64,000 bases of DNA from Ctenosaura bakeri (taxonomy: Eukaryota; Chordata; Lepidosauria; Squamata; Iguanidae). Below, piece by piece: positions 1 through 10,329 of this stretch (position 1 is the first letter of the stretch; every line of letters starts with the position of its first letter). A model generated the notes under the pieces. The model ran no database searches. It was not told the DNA's origin and saw only the letters and a list, made by a program, of their open reading frames with translations. The position numbers and the translations under genes are program-made. The stretch spans positions 1-64,000 of the forward strand of contig CAOLHI010003110.1 in NCBI GenBank assembly GCA_948474755.1, read 5' to 3'.

Positions 1-563
1 GGGAACTATAGGAACAATCCTGTTGTTAGTCTGAATTAGAACAGATCCATGGAATAAACATAATTTGCATAAACATTCATTGAATAAGTTGTTGTTGATT
101 CAATGGGTTGGGACTAACAGAAGGTTTGGGGAAAAAACAACAACCCTCCAGTAACTTTTCCAAGCCATGCTAGAGATCTAGACAGGATGATAAGGATGGT
201 GGTTTTTCTTTGAAACTTGGTGCACTTTGGAAATATCTTCAGATTTCTTTCATTTTGGTATAGTTCGACTGTATGTTGTTGTTGTTGTTGTTGTTTTTTG
301 TTAATCAGTTATACCTGTTATTCTTTTTATGCCTAAGCCTGCAGCCTTAATAACATAATTTCTGGTATCTAGTTCTGTTAGTAAAAGTTGGGGAGGGGGA
401 AAAATGCTGAAGAAAGTAAAATACTGAAGAATATAGGTAATAGGACTGGATTTAAGGTTAAGCTACACATTAAGGGAACATTAATTCCCAAGTGTTAAAC
501 CATTTTCCCTTCCCCAGTGGCATTTCCACAGAAAAACATGCTTTAGTAATCAGACTTTAAAAT
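1..563. other. Non-coding, no recognised gene
   Basis: AT-rich sequence with no convincing reading frame or recognised repeat family. The only clear structure is a short GTT trinucleotide tract near 274-297. Confidence 0.6.
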
Positions 564-565
564 TA

Positions 566-671
566 CCATATTTGCTGGTGTATAAGACATACTGACATAT
601 AAGACTCACCCCATTTTCAAAAAGTATCTTTTTTTCAGGGGAAAATGTGTCTTATACACCAGCAAATACGG
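566..671. mobile_element. 106-bp inverted-repeat DNA element (CCATATTTGC termini)
   Basis: The two ends are near-perfect inverted repeats of about 25 bp: the left end reads CCATATTTGCTGGTGTATAA and the right end is its complement with one change. Both ends are flanked by TA (564-565 and 672-673), which fits a 2-bp TA target duplication as in Tc1/mariner-type transposons. It has no coding capacity, so it is a miniature non-autonomous element. The same termini bound the much larger element at 11167-12004. The superfamily is inferred from the TA flanks only. Confidence 0.75.
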
Positions 672-718
672 TAAGCCTTTATTTACCTTCTAATATCAAT
701 CACAAAAAGCACACTTAG

Positions 719-912
719 GGCCTTTCTGCACTACACTGTTATAGTGCTATTATTCCAACATCCTGTGGAATTCTGGGGTTTGTAGTTTACCGGGGCCAAA
801 GAGCTCTCTGGCTGAGAATTCTAAATGCCCCTCCCTAAACTGCAAAGCCCAGGATTCCATAGGAGGTTGAAAGTGGAATAATAGCGTTATAACAGTGTAG
901 TGCGGAAATAGT
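719..912. mobile_element. Palindromic GGCC-type miniature element (hairpin family)
   Basis: The element begins GGCCTTTCTGCACTACACTG. Its second half is an imperfect inverted copy of its first half, containing TGTAGTGCGGAAAT near the right end and the paired arms TATTATTCCA and TGGAATAATA. The whole element could fold into one long hairpin. Related copies lie at 24133, 26063, 29869, 39674 and 63068. The right terminus has decayed, so the TSD is not resolved here. Confidence 0.75.
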
Positions 913-1299
913 CACTGTAAGTGCTAGATATGCAATTGTACTTTCCTGCAAACTACCCATTGACTGCAAAATGAATAGGTTGTTATGCTAGATACCTATT
1001 TCCTCTGATCCATTAGGAGTGTCCTTACAATCCCATGATCTTACATGGGTGTAGAAAATCATGTGTTGTGAGAAGCAAACACTTTTCACCACTTGAGGGA
1101 GCACTTCCACAAAAAAACTGCAAAACATTTAATCTAGTTTGACCCACTGAGGCAAGAGACAGCTGTGACCCCAAAGTTAAGGCACACCAGGGTCCTCTGT
1201 TGTGTACGGTACTTAACAATTCACTCAGCATCTGAAACAAATAATGTTAATTGCTCCAAGGGTGTGAATAAATAAACACTGACTCTTCTTGTTGCTATG
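913..1299. other. Non-coding, no recognised feature
   Basis: No repeat family, RNA gene or convincing exon was recognised. Confidence 0.5.
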
Positions 1300-1524
1300 G
1301 TTGTTGTTATGGTTGTTGTTATTGTGGGCCTTCAAGTCATTACCAACTTATGTCAACCGTGAGGCAAACCTTTCATTGGGAATTCTCAACAATGTTAGTA
1401 CAGAAGTCTACCTTTGCTGTCCTCTGAGGTTGCGAGAGTGTGATTTCCCAAGGTCACTCATGCCCAAGCAGTTTCCCAGAGTCCCAGTCCAATGTTCAAA
1501 CTACTGTACCACGCCAGCTCTAGC
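1300..1524 (-). mobile_element. Sauria-type tRNA-derived SINE, degenerate
   Basis: Read on the minus strand this has the layout of the squamate tRNA-derived SINE: a tRNA-like head near 1470-1524, a middle part with the remains of the CAAGGTCACTCA motif, and a BovB-like tail near 1330-1370 ending in a TTG-rich (CAA on the minus strand) tract at 1300-1325. It is diverged and has internal differences from the better copies at 32765 and 54142. Confidence 0.7.
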
Positions 1525-1935
1525 CACAGATTATACCATACAAAAGTATCATTTTATATAACAGGGCTTTTCAAGCTATCTGATGTGGCAGACCAGCAAA
1601 CGTGGGGAGGGCTCCACTGTGCCAGGAACTGGCACCATATTTGTACCATTACTATTATGGCATAATATTACTGTTACAGTCAATGGCTTATGGAACAGCA
1701 CTTGTCAAAATATCACCACTTTGAATAGCACTGCTATATGGATATATAGCTATTTGCCCTATTCAGGTGCTCATGAGAGCACAAACTGAACATATAAGCA
1801 TAGCAGTGATTGTTCGAAGAGAGAGTCTCCTTTGTGCATGGAATCTCTCTACAGAATTGGGAGATCTACATTTCACTCTTGTGTGCAAAGCAAAAATAGA
1901 GACATATTCAATATAACTCCTAAAGAGCAGCTCAA
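1525..1935. other. Non-coding, no recognised feature
   Basis: AT-rich stretch. The 68-codon frame at 1583-1789 shows no recognisable domain. Confidence 0.5.
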
Positions 1936-2035
1936 TATAGATACTGTGGTATAGTAGCTAAAGTATTATGGTACTGGATGGGAGCCTGGGAGACGTAGGC
2001 TCATATCATCACTGAGTAAAACAACAACAAAACAA
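1936..2035 (+). mobile_element. Partial tRNA-derived SINE head
   Basis: GTGGTATAGTAGCTAAAGTA followed by TACTGGATGGGAGCCTGGGA resembles the A-box half of the Sauria-type SINE head. It is followed almost immediately by an AACAACAAC-rich tract at 2019-2035, as if the central body had been deleted. Confidence 0.5.
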
Positions 2036-3589
2036 ACAGAAAACGAGTACGAAAAAAGTGGTTAGACTATTGCTATAGCACCTGCTAGGTCCAGGTACAA
2101 GCCACCAATCCATAACACTTGCTGAGTAAGTGTGGGCCATCCTACCTCCTTCCCCTGACTCTCTCTGAAAGCAAAAAAAATGAGTTGGAATGTCTCCTAG
2201 ATCTCCTATAATTTTGAAGGTGGGAGAAAATGAAGGATGAGTTACCGATACATCTACTTTCAGTTCACCTGAAGGAGGTTGCTTTAGTCCCCTTGGGTTG
2301 TGTTTTGTGTGTTGGGGGGTGGTAGATATTACCATTTTGTTTAGAAATAATGAAGACAGTAGTTCAGCAGAGTGTTGGCAAGTCCTTCCAAGACAGAATC
2401 CTGAAACAGGTGAATCCATTGTCCTGCCCAGAAGCCTAGCTATGTAGACTCTGTATATTAGATAGATCTGCAGTCTGCATCCACGCACATTTTCCTATTA
2501 GTCCCATTGAATTCTATGGGGTTCTCTCCCAGAGGCAAGCATGGCAAGGTCTGTAGTCTCAAAAGGAAACATTACCTTCAGGTTGCTAATAACAAGAGAT
2601 CTAAAACACCTAAAACCATCTGGTCCAACCTAGGCCCATAAAGGAAGGACTCCACTAATCTAACAGGGTAACTCTTATCATATCACACACTTATGTAGAC
2701 CCTAGACTGGTGCTGAGTTACACAGATCAAAGGAAAGCACTTTGAAACACAGCTCAGCTCTTCCTGCAGATAAGACTACATGCACTTAGCTGCAATGTAT
2801 TAAATACTTGCATCTAGATGCAGGATTCTAGCCACATGGTTCCTCTCTGATTCTCCTTACTTTAAGGCAGATGGCAATGGTTGCAAATGAAAGATGTCCA
2901 ATTTAGAAATTCAAGTTTATTTACTTTGTTTGATTTTTTTTTTCTTATTAGAAATATGTTTACACCATTGCTCATGCAAACAAAAACCAAGGCAGGACAA
3001 ACTCCCAAAGTGGATTACAAAATGCAGGTTCACTGGCCAATTCTTTTTCAAGCCCTGTGCCTTTAATGGACTCCATAATGGTGGGATGAAACCTTAACAA
3101 GATAAACACGCATGGAAATATATCTCCAGATGGAGGCATCTTGAATATCTTTCAGCTACCTCAAATTGTGTCCAAATGGTTCTTTATTTGTATTCTTTTC
3201 TCATAGCAATGGGGGTGGGGGCAATGCTCTATTGAGGTCAAAATGAAGTGGCTGTAAATAAAATACCAATTGCATTTCTGAGGAAACTGATGAGCCTCTG
3301 CTGATACAGCGGATGGCTAATGTGAGCTCCATCTGGGATCTGCATGAGTATAGGCTTCCCTTTCTCTTCCCCTCCCCAGCCCAAAACACTCTGTGTATTA
3401 AATATAACAGGTGCACAGACTTGGGTTGTTTTTCTTCCTTTACTCTGAAGGAAATCATAAACAAAATATATGGCTAGAGGATGGTTTCTGGGGTGCCCTG
3501 TGAGCAAACAGAGAGAAGGAAAAGGATCAATGAGCGATCAACAAGAGCAATAAATCAACATACTAAAAAGAGAGTTCAGTATACTGGCT
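2036..3589. other. Non-coding stretch without recognised gene
   Basis: The reading frames here (for example 159 codons at 2009-2488 minus) have no recognisable protein features and look like chance frames. A short piece at 2489-2540 containing TCCCATTGAATTCTATGGGG resembles a motif that recurs across the window (see findings). Confidence 0.5.
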
Positions 3590-3750
3590 GGGTCTCCCGA
3601 GCTCATTCCAAGGACAAGGCCTCTGTCAGTCAAGGCCTAGCATTAATGTCAAAGACAGCTGGAGCTGGCAGCTTGCAGCTTATGAGGAAATGATTGAGCT
3701 GTCTGTCAGTTGCTCGCGATCCACTAGAGGCCATTGTGGCATAAAGGAAA
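3590..3750. promoter_or_regulatory. Candidate conserved non-coding block
   Basis: This repeat-free block lies between clear repeats. It has balanced composition and dense motifs that could bind transcription factors: TTATGAGGAAATGA, GAGCTGTCTGTCAGTTGC (TALE-homeodomain-like TGTCA half-sites) and GGCCATTGTGGC (SOX-like). No frame is convincingly coding. Conservation is a guess from appearance. Confidence 0.3.
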
Positions 3751-3944
3751 ACTCACTTTAGAAGGCTGGGAGGGATCTTTCTCCTTCCTATCTTCCTGGT
3801 CAAAAGGCAACGGCAAATTACTGGGATCCAAGAGTTATTAAGGATAAAGGATTCCAATTGCAGCCAGTTTAGTCCTGCTGAAATAAAAAGGATTTTTGTG
3901 CCCTGGACCTAGTTCTAGTTCTCCCTGGAACTTAGATTCTACGA

Positions 3945-4500
3945 TTATGATTCATCTTTATCCTGCCTTTCTCCCAATAATGGGACTCAAGGCAGCTAAC
4001 AGCATATTTAAAACAATACAAATTAAAAACTATACAAAAACATGAATAAAAGTATAAACATAAGATTCAAAAGCAATTTATATCAATTTTATATCATTAA
4101 GATATTAGGAGTTAAAATGTTAAGATTAATTAGACTATACACAAAGCTTAAAAACAAGATGTGCGGCATTAAACGCCCAACTCTAGTCAGTTTGTAAAAG
4201 CCTGATGGCATAAAAATGTTTTGACTTTTTGATCAAAGGACAGCAAAGATGAGGGATCCTAACGGGAGATCCAAAGTCTGAGAGAACCTCCAAGAAGGCC
4301 CCTCTCTCTTGTACCCACCAAATAAAGCATGGAAAGGTACTGGGACAGAGAGAAGGGCTTCTCCAGACATTCTTAGAGCTTTAATGGGCTCATCAAAGGG
4401 GATATAGTCCTTCAAATACTTTAGGGTGAAAATCTTGAGAATACCTAAGAGTGAAAATCTGCCATGCTGATCCCTATTCTGTAGGAACAAAGCTTGGAAA
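3945..4500 (-). mobile_element. L2-type LINE 3' end, degenerate
   Basis: The minus-strand frame at 4233-4490 contains the segment YLKDYIPFDEPIKALRMSGE, which matches the end of the L2 LINE ORF2 as found in reptiles (usual pattern Y-L-R-D-R-L, then a leucine- and serine-rich stretch). The A/T-rich part at 3945-4230 corresponds to the 3' UTR, beginning at the plus-strand TTTATCCTGCCTTTCTCC motif near 3957. It is 5' truncated and inactive. Confidence 0.75.
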
Positions 4501-5255
4501 GGGAGGTTTAGGGTATAACTCCCAGAATCTCACAACTAGCAACAGCCAGTTGTTTTGAAAGTTGTAGGCCAGGCCAGAGGCTGTCCATAAATCCATTGCA
4601 TGAGGACAGAGAATCTGCTTTCAGTTTCATGGTTACTCCTGCAGCTGCTATCAGTTGTACAGGATCTCTCCTGGTGCAGAATCACTTTTGGGATTAGGAT
4701 CTAGCACCTGGGTGGGTCCCATGCATCCCAGAGCAGCTTGAGGATGGGGAGAGCATTAAAATCATGAATGGATTCAGCATTCCCACATCAACAGATCTAT
4801 CAACCACTGCTGGTTCAAATTACCAACAATAAAAAGTTTTTTAAAAAACAGTTAAGTACCTTAACATCTACACATCAAACAGAAAATCTTCACATATCAT
4901 TCTTCCCATCACAATTCCTTTAGGTCAACAAGGAAAACCATTATGTCAACCTGTTGATTCCTACTTCATTTAGTGTAGCTAAAGCCAGGCTTAGGTTTCA
5001 TAGCTTTCTGGACCTATGAATCTCAGGACCTGGCACCTCCTCTTCAGTCCTCAGGGCTCAAGTGTCTTAGGAAGAGAGCACCAACTTGAAAAGTGTATGT
5101 TTGTGTGTGTGTGTGTATTCCTCATTTGTTACTATGATTATGATTATGATTATCATATTTATTTACATCCCTACTTTTTCTCACTTCAGGACTCAAGGTG
5201 ACTTAGCACAGATTTAAAAAAGTAGTTAAAGCAACTACTATAGTTGTTAGACATG
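4501..5255. other. Non-coding with small microsatellites
   Basis: No gene was found. It contains a GT dinucleotide tract near 5100-5116 and a GATTAT hexanucleotide tract near 5133-5154. The piece at 4512-4570 (ATAACTCCCAGAATCTCACA) resembles the decayed palindromic DNA elements also seen at 15560 and 22420. Confidence 0.5.
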
Positions 5256-5689
5256 GGCCCTTTTCGCACGCAGTTTCTGTTGCGAGAGGGCCCCTTAAGC
5301 GTCGCATGAATGGGAGCGTCGGTCCGTATGACGCACTCCCATTCATGCCACACTCACAAGCCTAAAGCGGGCCGCGCGCAAATTTTTTTTATTTTCGGCT
5401 GGGAGCTGAAAATACTGCACGGTCGCGCAATGCTCCCAGGGGCCTCGGGCACTTATCTGCCATGCCGTGTGTCGGACGAGCCGGGCCAGTCACGCTTCCT
5501 CCCCCAGTGCAGCCTACAGCTCCCAGACTGTGCTGCAGAAGGAAGGGGCGGGGCGCTAGCATGACGGTCACACGATCAGGAAGTGAGCTGTGGGACGAAG
5601 GAGCAAGGAAGCGGTAGAGTTCCTGCTGAGGCTTTTCACGCGAGACGCCCCCCCCCAGCCGCGCAAACAGGTAATGTGCGAAAAGGGCC
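5256..5689. mobile_element. 434-bp GGCCC-terminus DNA transposon, copy 1
   Basis: The left end GGCCCTTTTCGCAC and right end GTGCGAAAAGGGCC are perfect 14-bp terminal inverted repeats. They are flanked by ATG on both sides (5253-5255 and 5690-5692), a 3-bp TSD. The interior is GC-rich and has no transposase. A closely similar copy lies at 7076-7508. Three-base duplications point to the PIF/Harbinger superfamily, although the usual target there is TWA; this assignment is inferred. Confidence 0.85.
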
Positions 5690-5850
5690 ATGGTGTTATT
5701 TATTTGGCATAATCTGTGTAACTGTGTTTGATGCTGGGCCTAGAAGATTCTACATGAAAGAAAAGCAGAGTAATTTGTTTTGGTCTTCTCTGCCTTTCCC
5801 ACAGCAATGAAATGAATCTTGTATAGCATAGCTGTGTCAAGAGAATTAAG

Positions 5851-6073
5851 GGCCCTTTCATTCTACACAATTATAGAATGATGATTCCCCTTTAACTGCT
5901 ATGGCAACCTCCTATGGGATCTTGGGATCTGCCATTTAAGGAGGGGTATTTAGATTTCTCAGCCAAAGAAAGCTAGTGTTTCATCAAACTAGATTCCCCA
6001 GCATTTTATAGGACATAGCCATGACAGTTAAAGTGCAGCCATAACACTATAATCGTATAGGGTGTAAGGGCTC
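5851..6073. mobile_element. Palindromic GGCCC-type element, variant
   Basis: It starts GGCCCTTTCATTCTACACAA and ends with an imperfect inverted copy (TATAGGGTGTAAGGGCTC). It shares the general layout of the hairpin family: a CCTATGGGATCTTGGGAT arm and a central arm pair around TTCTCAGCC. The middle differs, so it is a separate subfamily, closest to 39237-39473. The TSD is uncertain (AAG against TAG). Confidence 0.6.
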
Positions 6074-6215
6074 TAGATCAGGACCACCCTCAGCATGGTA
6101 GGATGAAAGGGCAGGTCTCAGTGGCACCAACATGAGGGGTTGTTACCAGTAGCAAGGGTTTCTAGAAGGACCTTGACTCCATAGTAAAGGAGCACTTCAC
6201 AAGGTCACACTGCTT

Positions 6216-6493
6216 CAGGGCTTTCCATACAGTGTGCCATGACCCATATAGGTGTGTCACCTACAATCTTGGAAATGTATGTTATTATTTATAAATCATA
6301 CATTTTAAAAAATATATTAAAGGTTTTCATGACATACATTGTGTCCCCACACGTTTTATTATTACAGTGTGTCTGTATCTCTCATAAGGGGTTAATTTAA
6401 CCTCCGGTTTGCTAATAAAACTGAATTACTGTGTCACGAAATGATGCATGTCTAAAAAATGTGTCACCAACACAAAAAGTTTAGAAAGTTCTG
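6216..6493. mobile_element. Non-autonomous hAT element with perfect 8-bp TSD
   Basis: The element runs from CAGGGCTTTCCATACAGTGT to TTTAGAAAGTTCTG. It is flanked by CACTGCTT on both sides (6208-6215 and 6494-6501), an exact 8-bp TSD. Eight-base duplications and CAG...CTG-type ends are hAT hallmarks. Subterminal GTGTGCCATGACCC and GTGTCACCAACAC pieces recall mammalian and reptilian Charlie-like hATs. At 278 bp it has no transposase. Confidence 0.85.
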
Positions 6494-6515
6494 CACTGCT
6501 TGCTACCTTTAATGT

Positions 6516-6545
6516 ATTGCATTGCATTGCATTGCATTGCATTGC
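6516..6545. repeat. (ATTGC)n pentanucleotide microsatellite
   Basis: About six tandem ATTGC units, starting 15 bases after the hAT target duplication. Confidence 0.9.
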
Positions 6546-6639
6546 TGTCAATATATGTGCTTGAAAGAGGCTGTTGCCTATTTTAAATATGATGAGGGAA
6601 GAGGACAAGTAGTTCACCATTTCTTTGTAAATTATGAAA

Positions 6640-6870
6640 TTTCCTCAGAATCACATTGGAAATTCTGTTAGGCAGTATTATTGCTGTTGATGTCATTTCC
6701 ACAGGATATAAGGTACTATGTTAAGGGTTACCAGCTTTTGAATTAAGTTCTGTAATTGCCTTGAAAAGCAGTTTACATAAAGCAACAAAGCATGCTGCCA
6801 TTAATAGCTTCAGCTGCTGAATTAAAATGTCCCTAAGTGGGAAAGAGCAGGGCAGTATATTTCTGATGAG
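6640..6870. promoter_or_regulatory. Candidate conserved non-coding block
   Basis: Repeat-free, AT-rich sequence with homeodomain-like and bHLH/SOX-like words: CTGCCATTAATAGC, TTCAGCTGCTGAATTAAAAT, ACAAAGCATGCT. There is no plausible reading frame. Enhancer status is inferred from word content only. Confidence 0.3.
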
Positions 6871-6984
6871 TTGGCAATCCTCTAAAATGTAAATTATAAT
6901 ATTTCTCTCTTTGTTATATTTAAGGCATTCACATTGTTTTTTTTCACAAAAGCTGCTGTTCTAAGTACACTCACCAGAAAGGAA

Positions 6985-7537
6985 GTCCCATCTGCAGCTG
7001 AGTATGACTTGCCCGAGGTCACCCAGTGGGTTTCCATGGCTATACAGGGATTCAAACTGGTCTTCCAGAGTCCTAGGCCCTTTTCACACACAGTTCCTGC
7101 TGCGAGAGGGACCCTTGAGCGTCGCGTGAATGGGAGCGTCGGTCCATACGACGCACTCCCATTCATGCGACACTCACAAGCCTAAAGCAGGCTGCGCGCA
7201 AATTTTTTTATTTTCGGCTGGGAGCCAAAAATACTGCGCGGTCGCGCAATGCTCCCAGGGCCCTTGCACACTTACCTGCCGTGCGGTGCGTCAGACAAGC
7301 CAGGCCGGTCGTGCTTCCTCCCCCAGCGCAGCCTACAGCTCCCAGGCTGCGCTGCGGAAGGAAGGTGCGGAGCGCTAGCGTGACGGTCGCACGACCAGGA
7401 AGCCAGCTGTGGGACAAAGGAGCAGGGAAGCAGCAGCGTTCCTGCAGAGGCTTTTCACGAGAGACGCCCCCCCCCAGCCGCGCAAACTGGTAACGTGCAG
7501 AAAGGGCCCAAGTCAAACCATTACATCACACTGATGG
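6985..7537 (-). mobile_element. Sauria-type SINE split by a GGCCC element
   Basis: The plus-strand text at 7005-7075 (GACTTGCCCGAGGTCACCCA onward, then GTTTCCATGG) is the complement of the Sauria SINE body. Its tRNA-like head resumes after the insertion at 7509-7537 (CAAACCATTACATCACA). The element at 7076-7508 inserted into the head. Only the 5' two thirds of the SINE is recognisable, and the tail region before 6985 is not clear. Confidence 0.75.
7076..7508. mobile_element. 433-bp GGCCC-terminus DNA transposon, copy 2
   Basis: This is a sister copy of 5256-5689, same orientation and nearly the same length. It keeps long shared blocks such as the GGAGCGTCGGTCC stretch near 7132, CTTTTCACGAGAGACGCCCC and the C-tract at 7467-7475. 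The termini are GGCCCTTTTCACAC and GTGCAGAAAGGGCC, slightly decayed. Flanks CTA and CAA do not give a clean 3-bp TSD. It lies inside a SINE, so it is younger than that SINE. Confidence 0.85.
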
Positions 7538-7619
7538 TAGCCATCTTTAAATATCTTTACCTGGAGCAATGTCATGTAGAAGATGGAGCAAGCTTGGGGG
7601 GGGGTTTCTGCTCCAGAGA

Positions 7620-7855
7620 CATGAACCAATGGATTCAAATAACAAGAAAAAAGATTTAATCTAAGTGTTAAGAACTTTCTGATGGAGAGGGCTGTTCGAC
7701 TCTGGAATGGATTTCTCATAAAGTAGTGGCCTCTCCTTCTTTGAAGGCCATTAGAGGTTAGATGACCATCCTTCTTAATGCAGAAGTTATATATTCCTAC
7801 ATGGCAAGGAATTGGACTACATGGCCCTTGATGTCTCTTCCAATCCTATGAGACT
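7620..7855 (+). mobile_element. CR1-type LINE 3' tail
   Basis: The order of motifs (TTCGACTCTGGAATGGATTT, TCTCCTTCTTTGAAGGCCAT, TACATGGCAAGGAATTGGAC, TCTTCCAATCCTATGAGA) is that of the 3' end of a CR1 LINE in sense orientation. No coding frame remains. Confidence 0.7.
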
Positions 7856-8869
7856 TTACACACATACCAATACTGACATGGGCTATGGAGTTCTTCCACA
7901 AAGATGAGCAATGTGTCTGACATCCTCCATTATGAAACCAATTTAGAGTGTCTTTCCTAAGAAGATCAATGATCCCAAAAAGGCCCAGATTGTTCAGTTG
8001 AATCATTTATATCCATCAGGGTTCTGTACTTTTTCAAATGCTGGTTTTGTTTGTTTGAATTGTTATTTGATACAAGCAGCTTTGAGAACCCAGCTGGGAT
8101 ACTTAAGTGGCATATACATTTTAAACTAAGAAAATATTATTGTAAGGAAATAAGAAATCTTGTAAGGGGAAAAAAACTTGTTGATACCTTGAAGAAAAGC
8201 ACTAATTGGTTTGACCTCCAGAAGATAGATTTTTGGCTTTTTACTACTGACCTCAGAATAACAAGTAAAGCTGCTACTTAAAGCATTAGCCAAGTCAGAA
8301 GTGGGTTTTATTAAGGAGAGTGTAATTGATTGTGTTACACATGCTGAATGAAGTCTTATTTTACTGTTGATTTTAGACTTTAAGGACTTATTTAAATGTT
8401 GATTTTAGATTTCTGGATTGTAATCCCACCTCAACCCAGTCTTTGCAATAGCTAAGGGTGAAATAAAAATTTACTGAACTGAAAGAGACTAACAGAACCA
8501 AGAAAATAAAAACAAATGGAGCTAAGAAATTTAATGAAATTAGCCAATCACTCCTGATCTGAATATCCTGCCCACCTACCTTCAGACATTTTCAGAGCCT
8601 TGAAAATTTATTTTTTAATGACAACTCCGAGAATCCGCAACCGTCACTAGCCACGGTGGCCAGGGAGGTTATGTGAGTTGTAGTCCAAAATGCAGTTGTC
8701 TCTAGTGATTCTCGACCTCCTTCCCTACACAGTACTTCAGTACAGAAAAGTAACTCCTTTAGCTTTACACCTAGATGTTGAGGTTGTTTCTACACGTGTA
8801 TGAACCTATTTAATGGTTCCTGTATTGCACACAAATGACTGCTAAGTTGTTTGCTTTAAAGTGATTTAG
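7856..8869. other. Non-coding, no recognised gene
   Basis: AT-rich unique-looking sequence. At 8620-8720 an inverted pair (CAACTCCGAGAATCCGCAAC and TTGTAGTCCAAAATGC) resembles a decayed palindromic element of the kind at 22420-22660. Confidence 0.5.
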
Positions 8870-9480
8870 TTAATACTCTGGCTGCAAGAAAAAACCCCAG
8901 AAGGATATAATTTTGCAATAAATATTCAAACGGTTCCTGTCAAACGAATTCTTCTTTGACTAATGAGGCAAAAACCACACTGCCACAATTTTGTGCCAGT
9001 TCAGCAGCTTATATTCCGAACAAACAACATCTTGCTTCTTGAAAGTATGTACTTCCCTTTTTTTCTGCTTTTGGGGGGATAATCTCTTTTTGTGAGAAGG
9101 ATTAATGTCTTTGTGTGGTATCAGGTGAAACTAACTTTTATGCCTCCTGCACCATAAAGCTGCTCAGAACAGCAGCATCTTGCAATTTGCCTGCTTGAAT
9201 CAGAGTTCTTTAATATTGACATGAGAGAGGCTGAGTTTTTCTGCTGCTCTTGGAATTTACACAAGTTGGTGGGATTTTTCAGAATGACTCAACAAGTGGA
9301 AACAAATAAAAAACCACAGTGATATTTGTGTCTTCAATGCACTTGAAGTAACTGCGTTATGACCACAACTTCTCCTTAGTTTCCCGTTATTGCGATTGCA
9401 CGTTGCCATCACTTCCTAAATAGATATTGTTTATTTAAGTTGTTGGTTACACAGGTTTTATTGAAAGTTTTTAAGGACTG
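8870..9480. promoter_or_regulatory. Candidate conserved non-coding block, about 0.6 kb
   Basis: A long repeat-free interval between decayed repeats, with many motif-like words: TTTGCAATAAATATTCAAAC, TTTGACTAATGAGG, CCTGCACCATAAAGCTGCTC, GGATTAATGTCTTTG, ATGACTCAACAAGTGG (AP-1-like TGACTCA). No reading frame of useful length. Candidate only. Confidence 0.3.
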
Positions 9481-9664
9481 GGCCTGTGGTGTGCCTGTGT
9501 CTGTGTGTGGTGAGAGACTGTCAGAAGAACAGACCAGGATCTTCATACCTGAGTGATGAAATGTGGGTTTTCTCCTCATTATTTCTTCATTATAAATATG
9601 AGTCTCCTTTCTAAGGAGATATTCCAGAACAATTTATGACAAAACCATACCAAAATATTCAGAA

Positions 9665-9741
9665 CACTTAACATAAAAATACAGTAATAGTACTATAAGA
9701 ATTTAGTGAGCGCTGCTTTGGGCAGACAGGCAGGATCTAAA

Positions 9742-9772
<31 letters not shown>

Positions 9773-9782
9773 CATACATACA
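9665..9782 (+). repeat. LINE 3' tail remnant with (CATA)n microsatellite
   Basis: GCGCTGCTTTGGGCAGACAG is reminiscent of the sense-strand ends of reptile LINEs, which often finish just before a microsatellite. The CATA tetranucleotide tract spans about 9747-9781. Confidence 0.6.
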
Positions 9783-9931
9783 ATGTTTAAATGTAGTCAA
9801 AACAAGCAAGAGGTCATTTATACATCCCTATATCTGCATGCATCCTGGGCTCACAACAAAGTACAAATACAATGTTTCATAAAGAGCTCACTCCAAAAAT
9901 TATTTAATATTGAAAACAAAGTAACTAAGTA

Positions 9932-10329
9932 CAGTTGGCCCTCTACAGTTGTGGGTTCAGCACTCATGGATTTGATTATTTGTGGGTTATTTTTTATTTA
10001 TTTAGTTTAATTGTTTTAAAAAATTCTTACTCTATCTGCCTTGCTGCAGAAAACATATGTTCCATAGAGTCGCACTGGAGAATCCAGATGTTCCTAGAGA
10101 GAGCACTCCTCTAGGCAGAGCTAGATCCTCCAGTGTAACTCTGTGGCCCACATCTGCTGGATGTAGACCACAGAATTGTGCTGGAGGACTTAGAGATTCC
10201 TAGGGAAGTGTTCTCAGGTAAGAAAAATAGCATTCATGATTTTTATTTTTATTTTATTTTTATAAACATTTTTCCACTTTCATGGGGATCTTGCACTCCT
10301 AACCTTCACAAAAGTAGAGGGCTCACTTG
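9932..10329. mobile_element. pogo/Tigger-like non-autonomous element
   Basis: The left end CAGTTGGCCCTCTACAGTTG and right end AAAGTAGAGGGCTCACTTG are imperfect inverted repeats, flanked by TA on both sides (9930-9931 and 10330-10331). The CAGTTGGCCCTC terminus is typical of Tigger (Tc1/mariner superfamily) elements. The interior shares homologous text with 14082-14397 (GGACTTAGAGATTCCTAG against GAAGACCTAGGGGTTCCTAG). No transposase. Confidence 0.8.

Noticed and set aside
2009..2488. 159-codon minus frame
   Set aside because: No recognisable motif or codon pattern, and it overlaps a SINE-like tail at its C-terminal end.
5310..5564. Protein-like frames in GC-rich sequence at 5.3-5.7 kb and 7.1-7.5 kb
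   Set aside because: They are mirrored in both copies of the GGCCC element and on both strands, so they reflect its GC-rich interior and not a gene.
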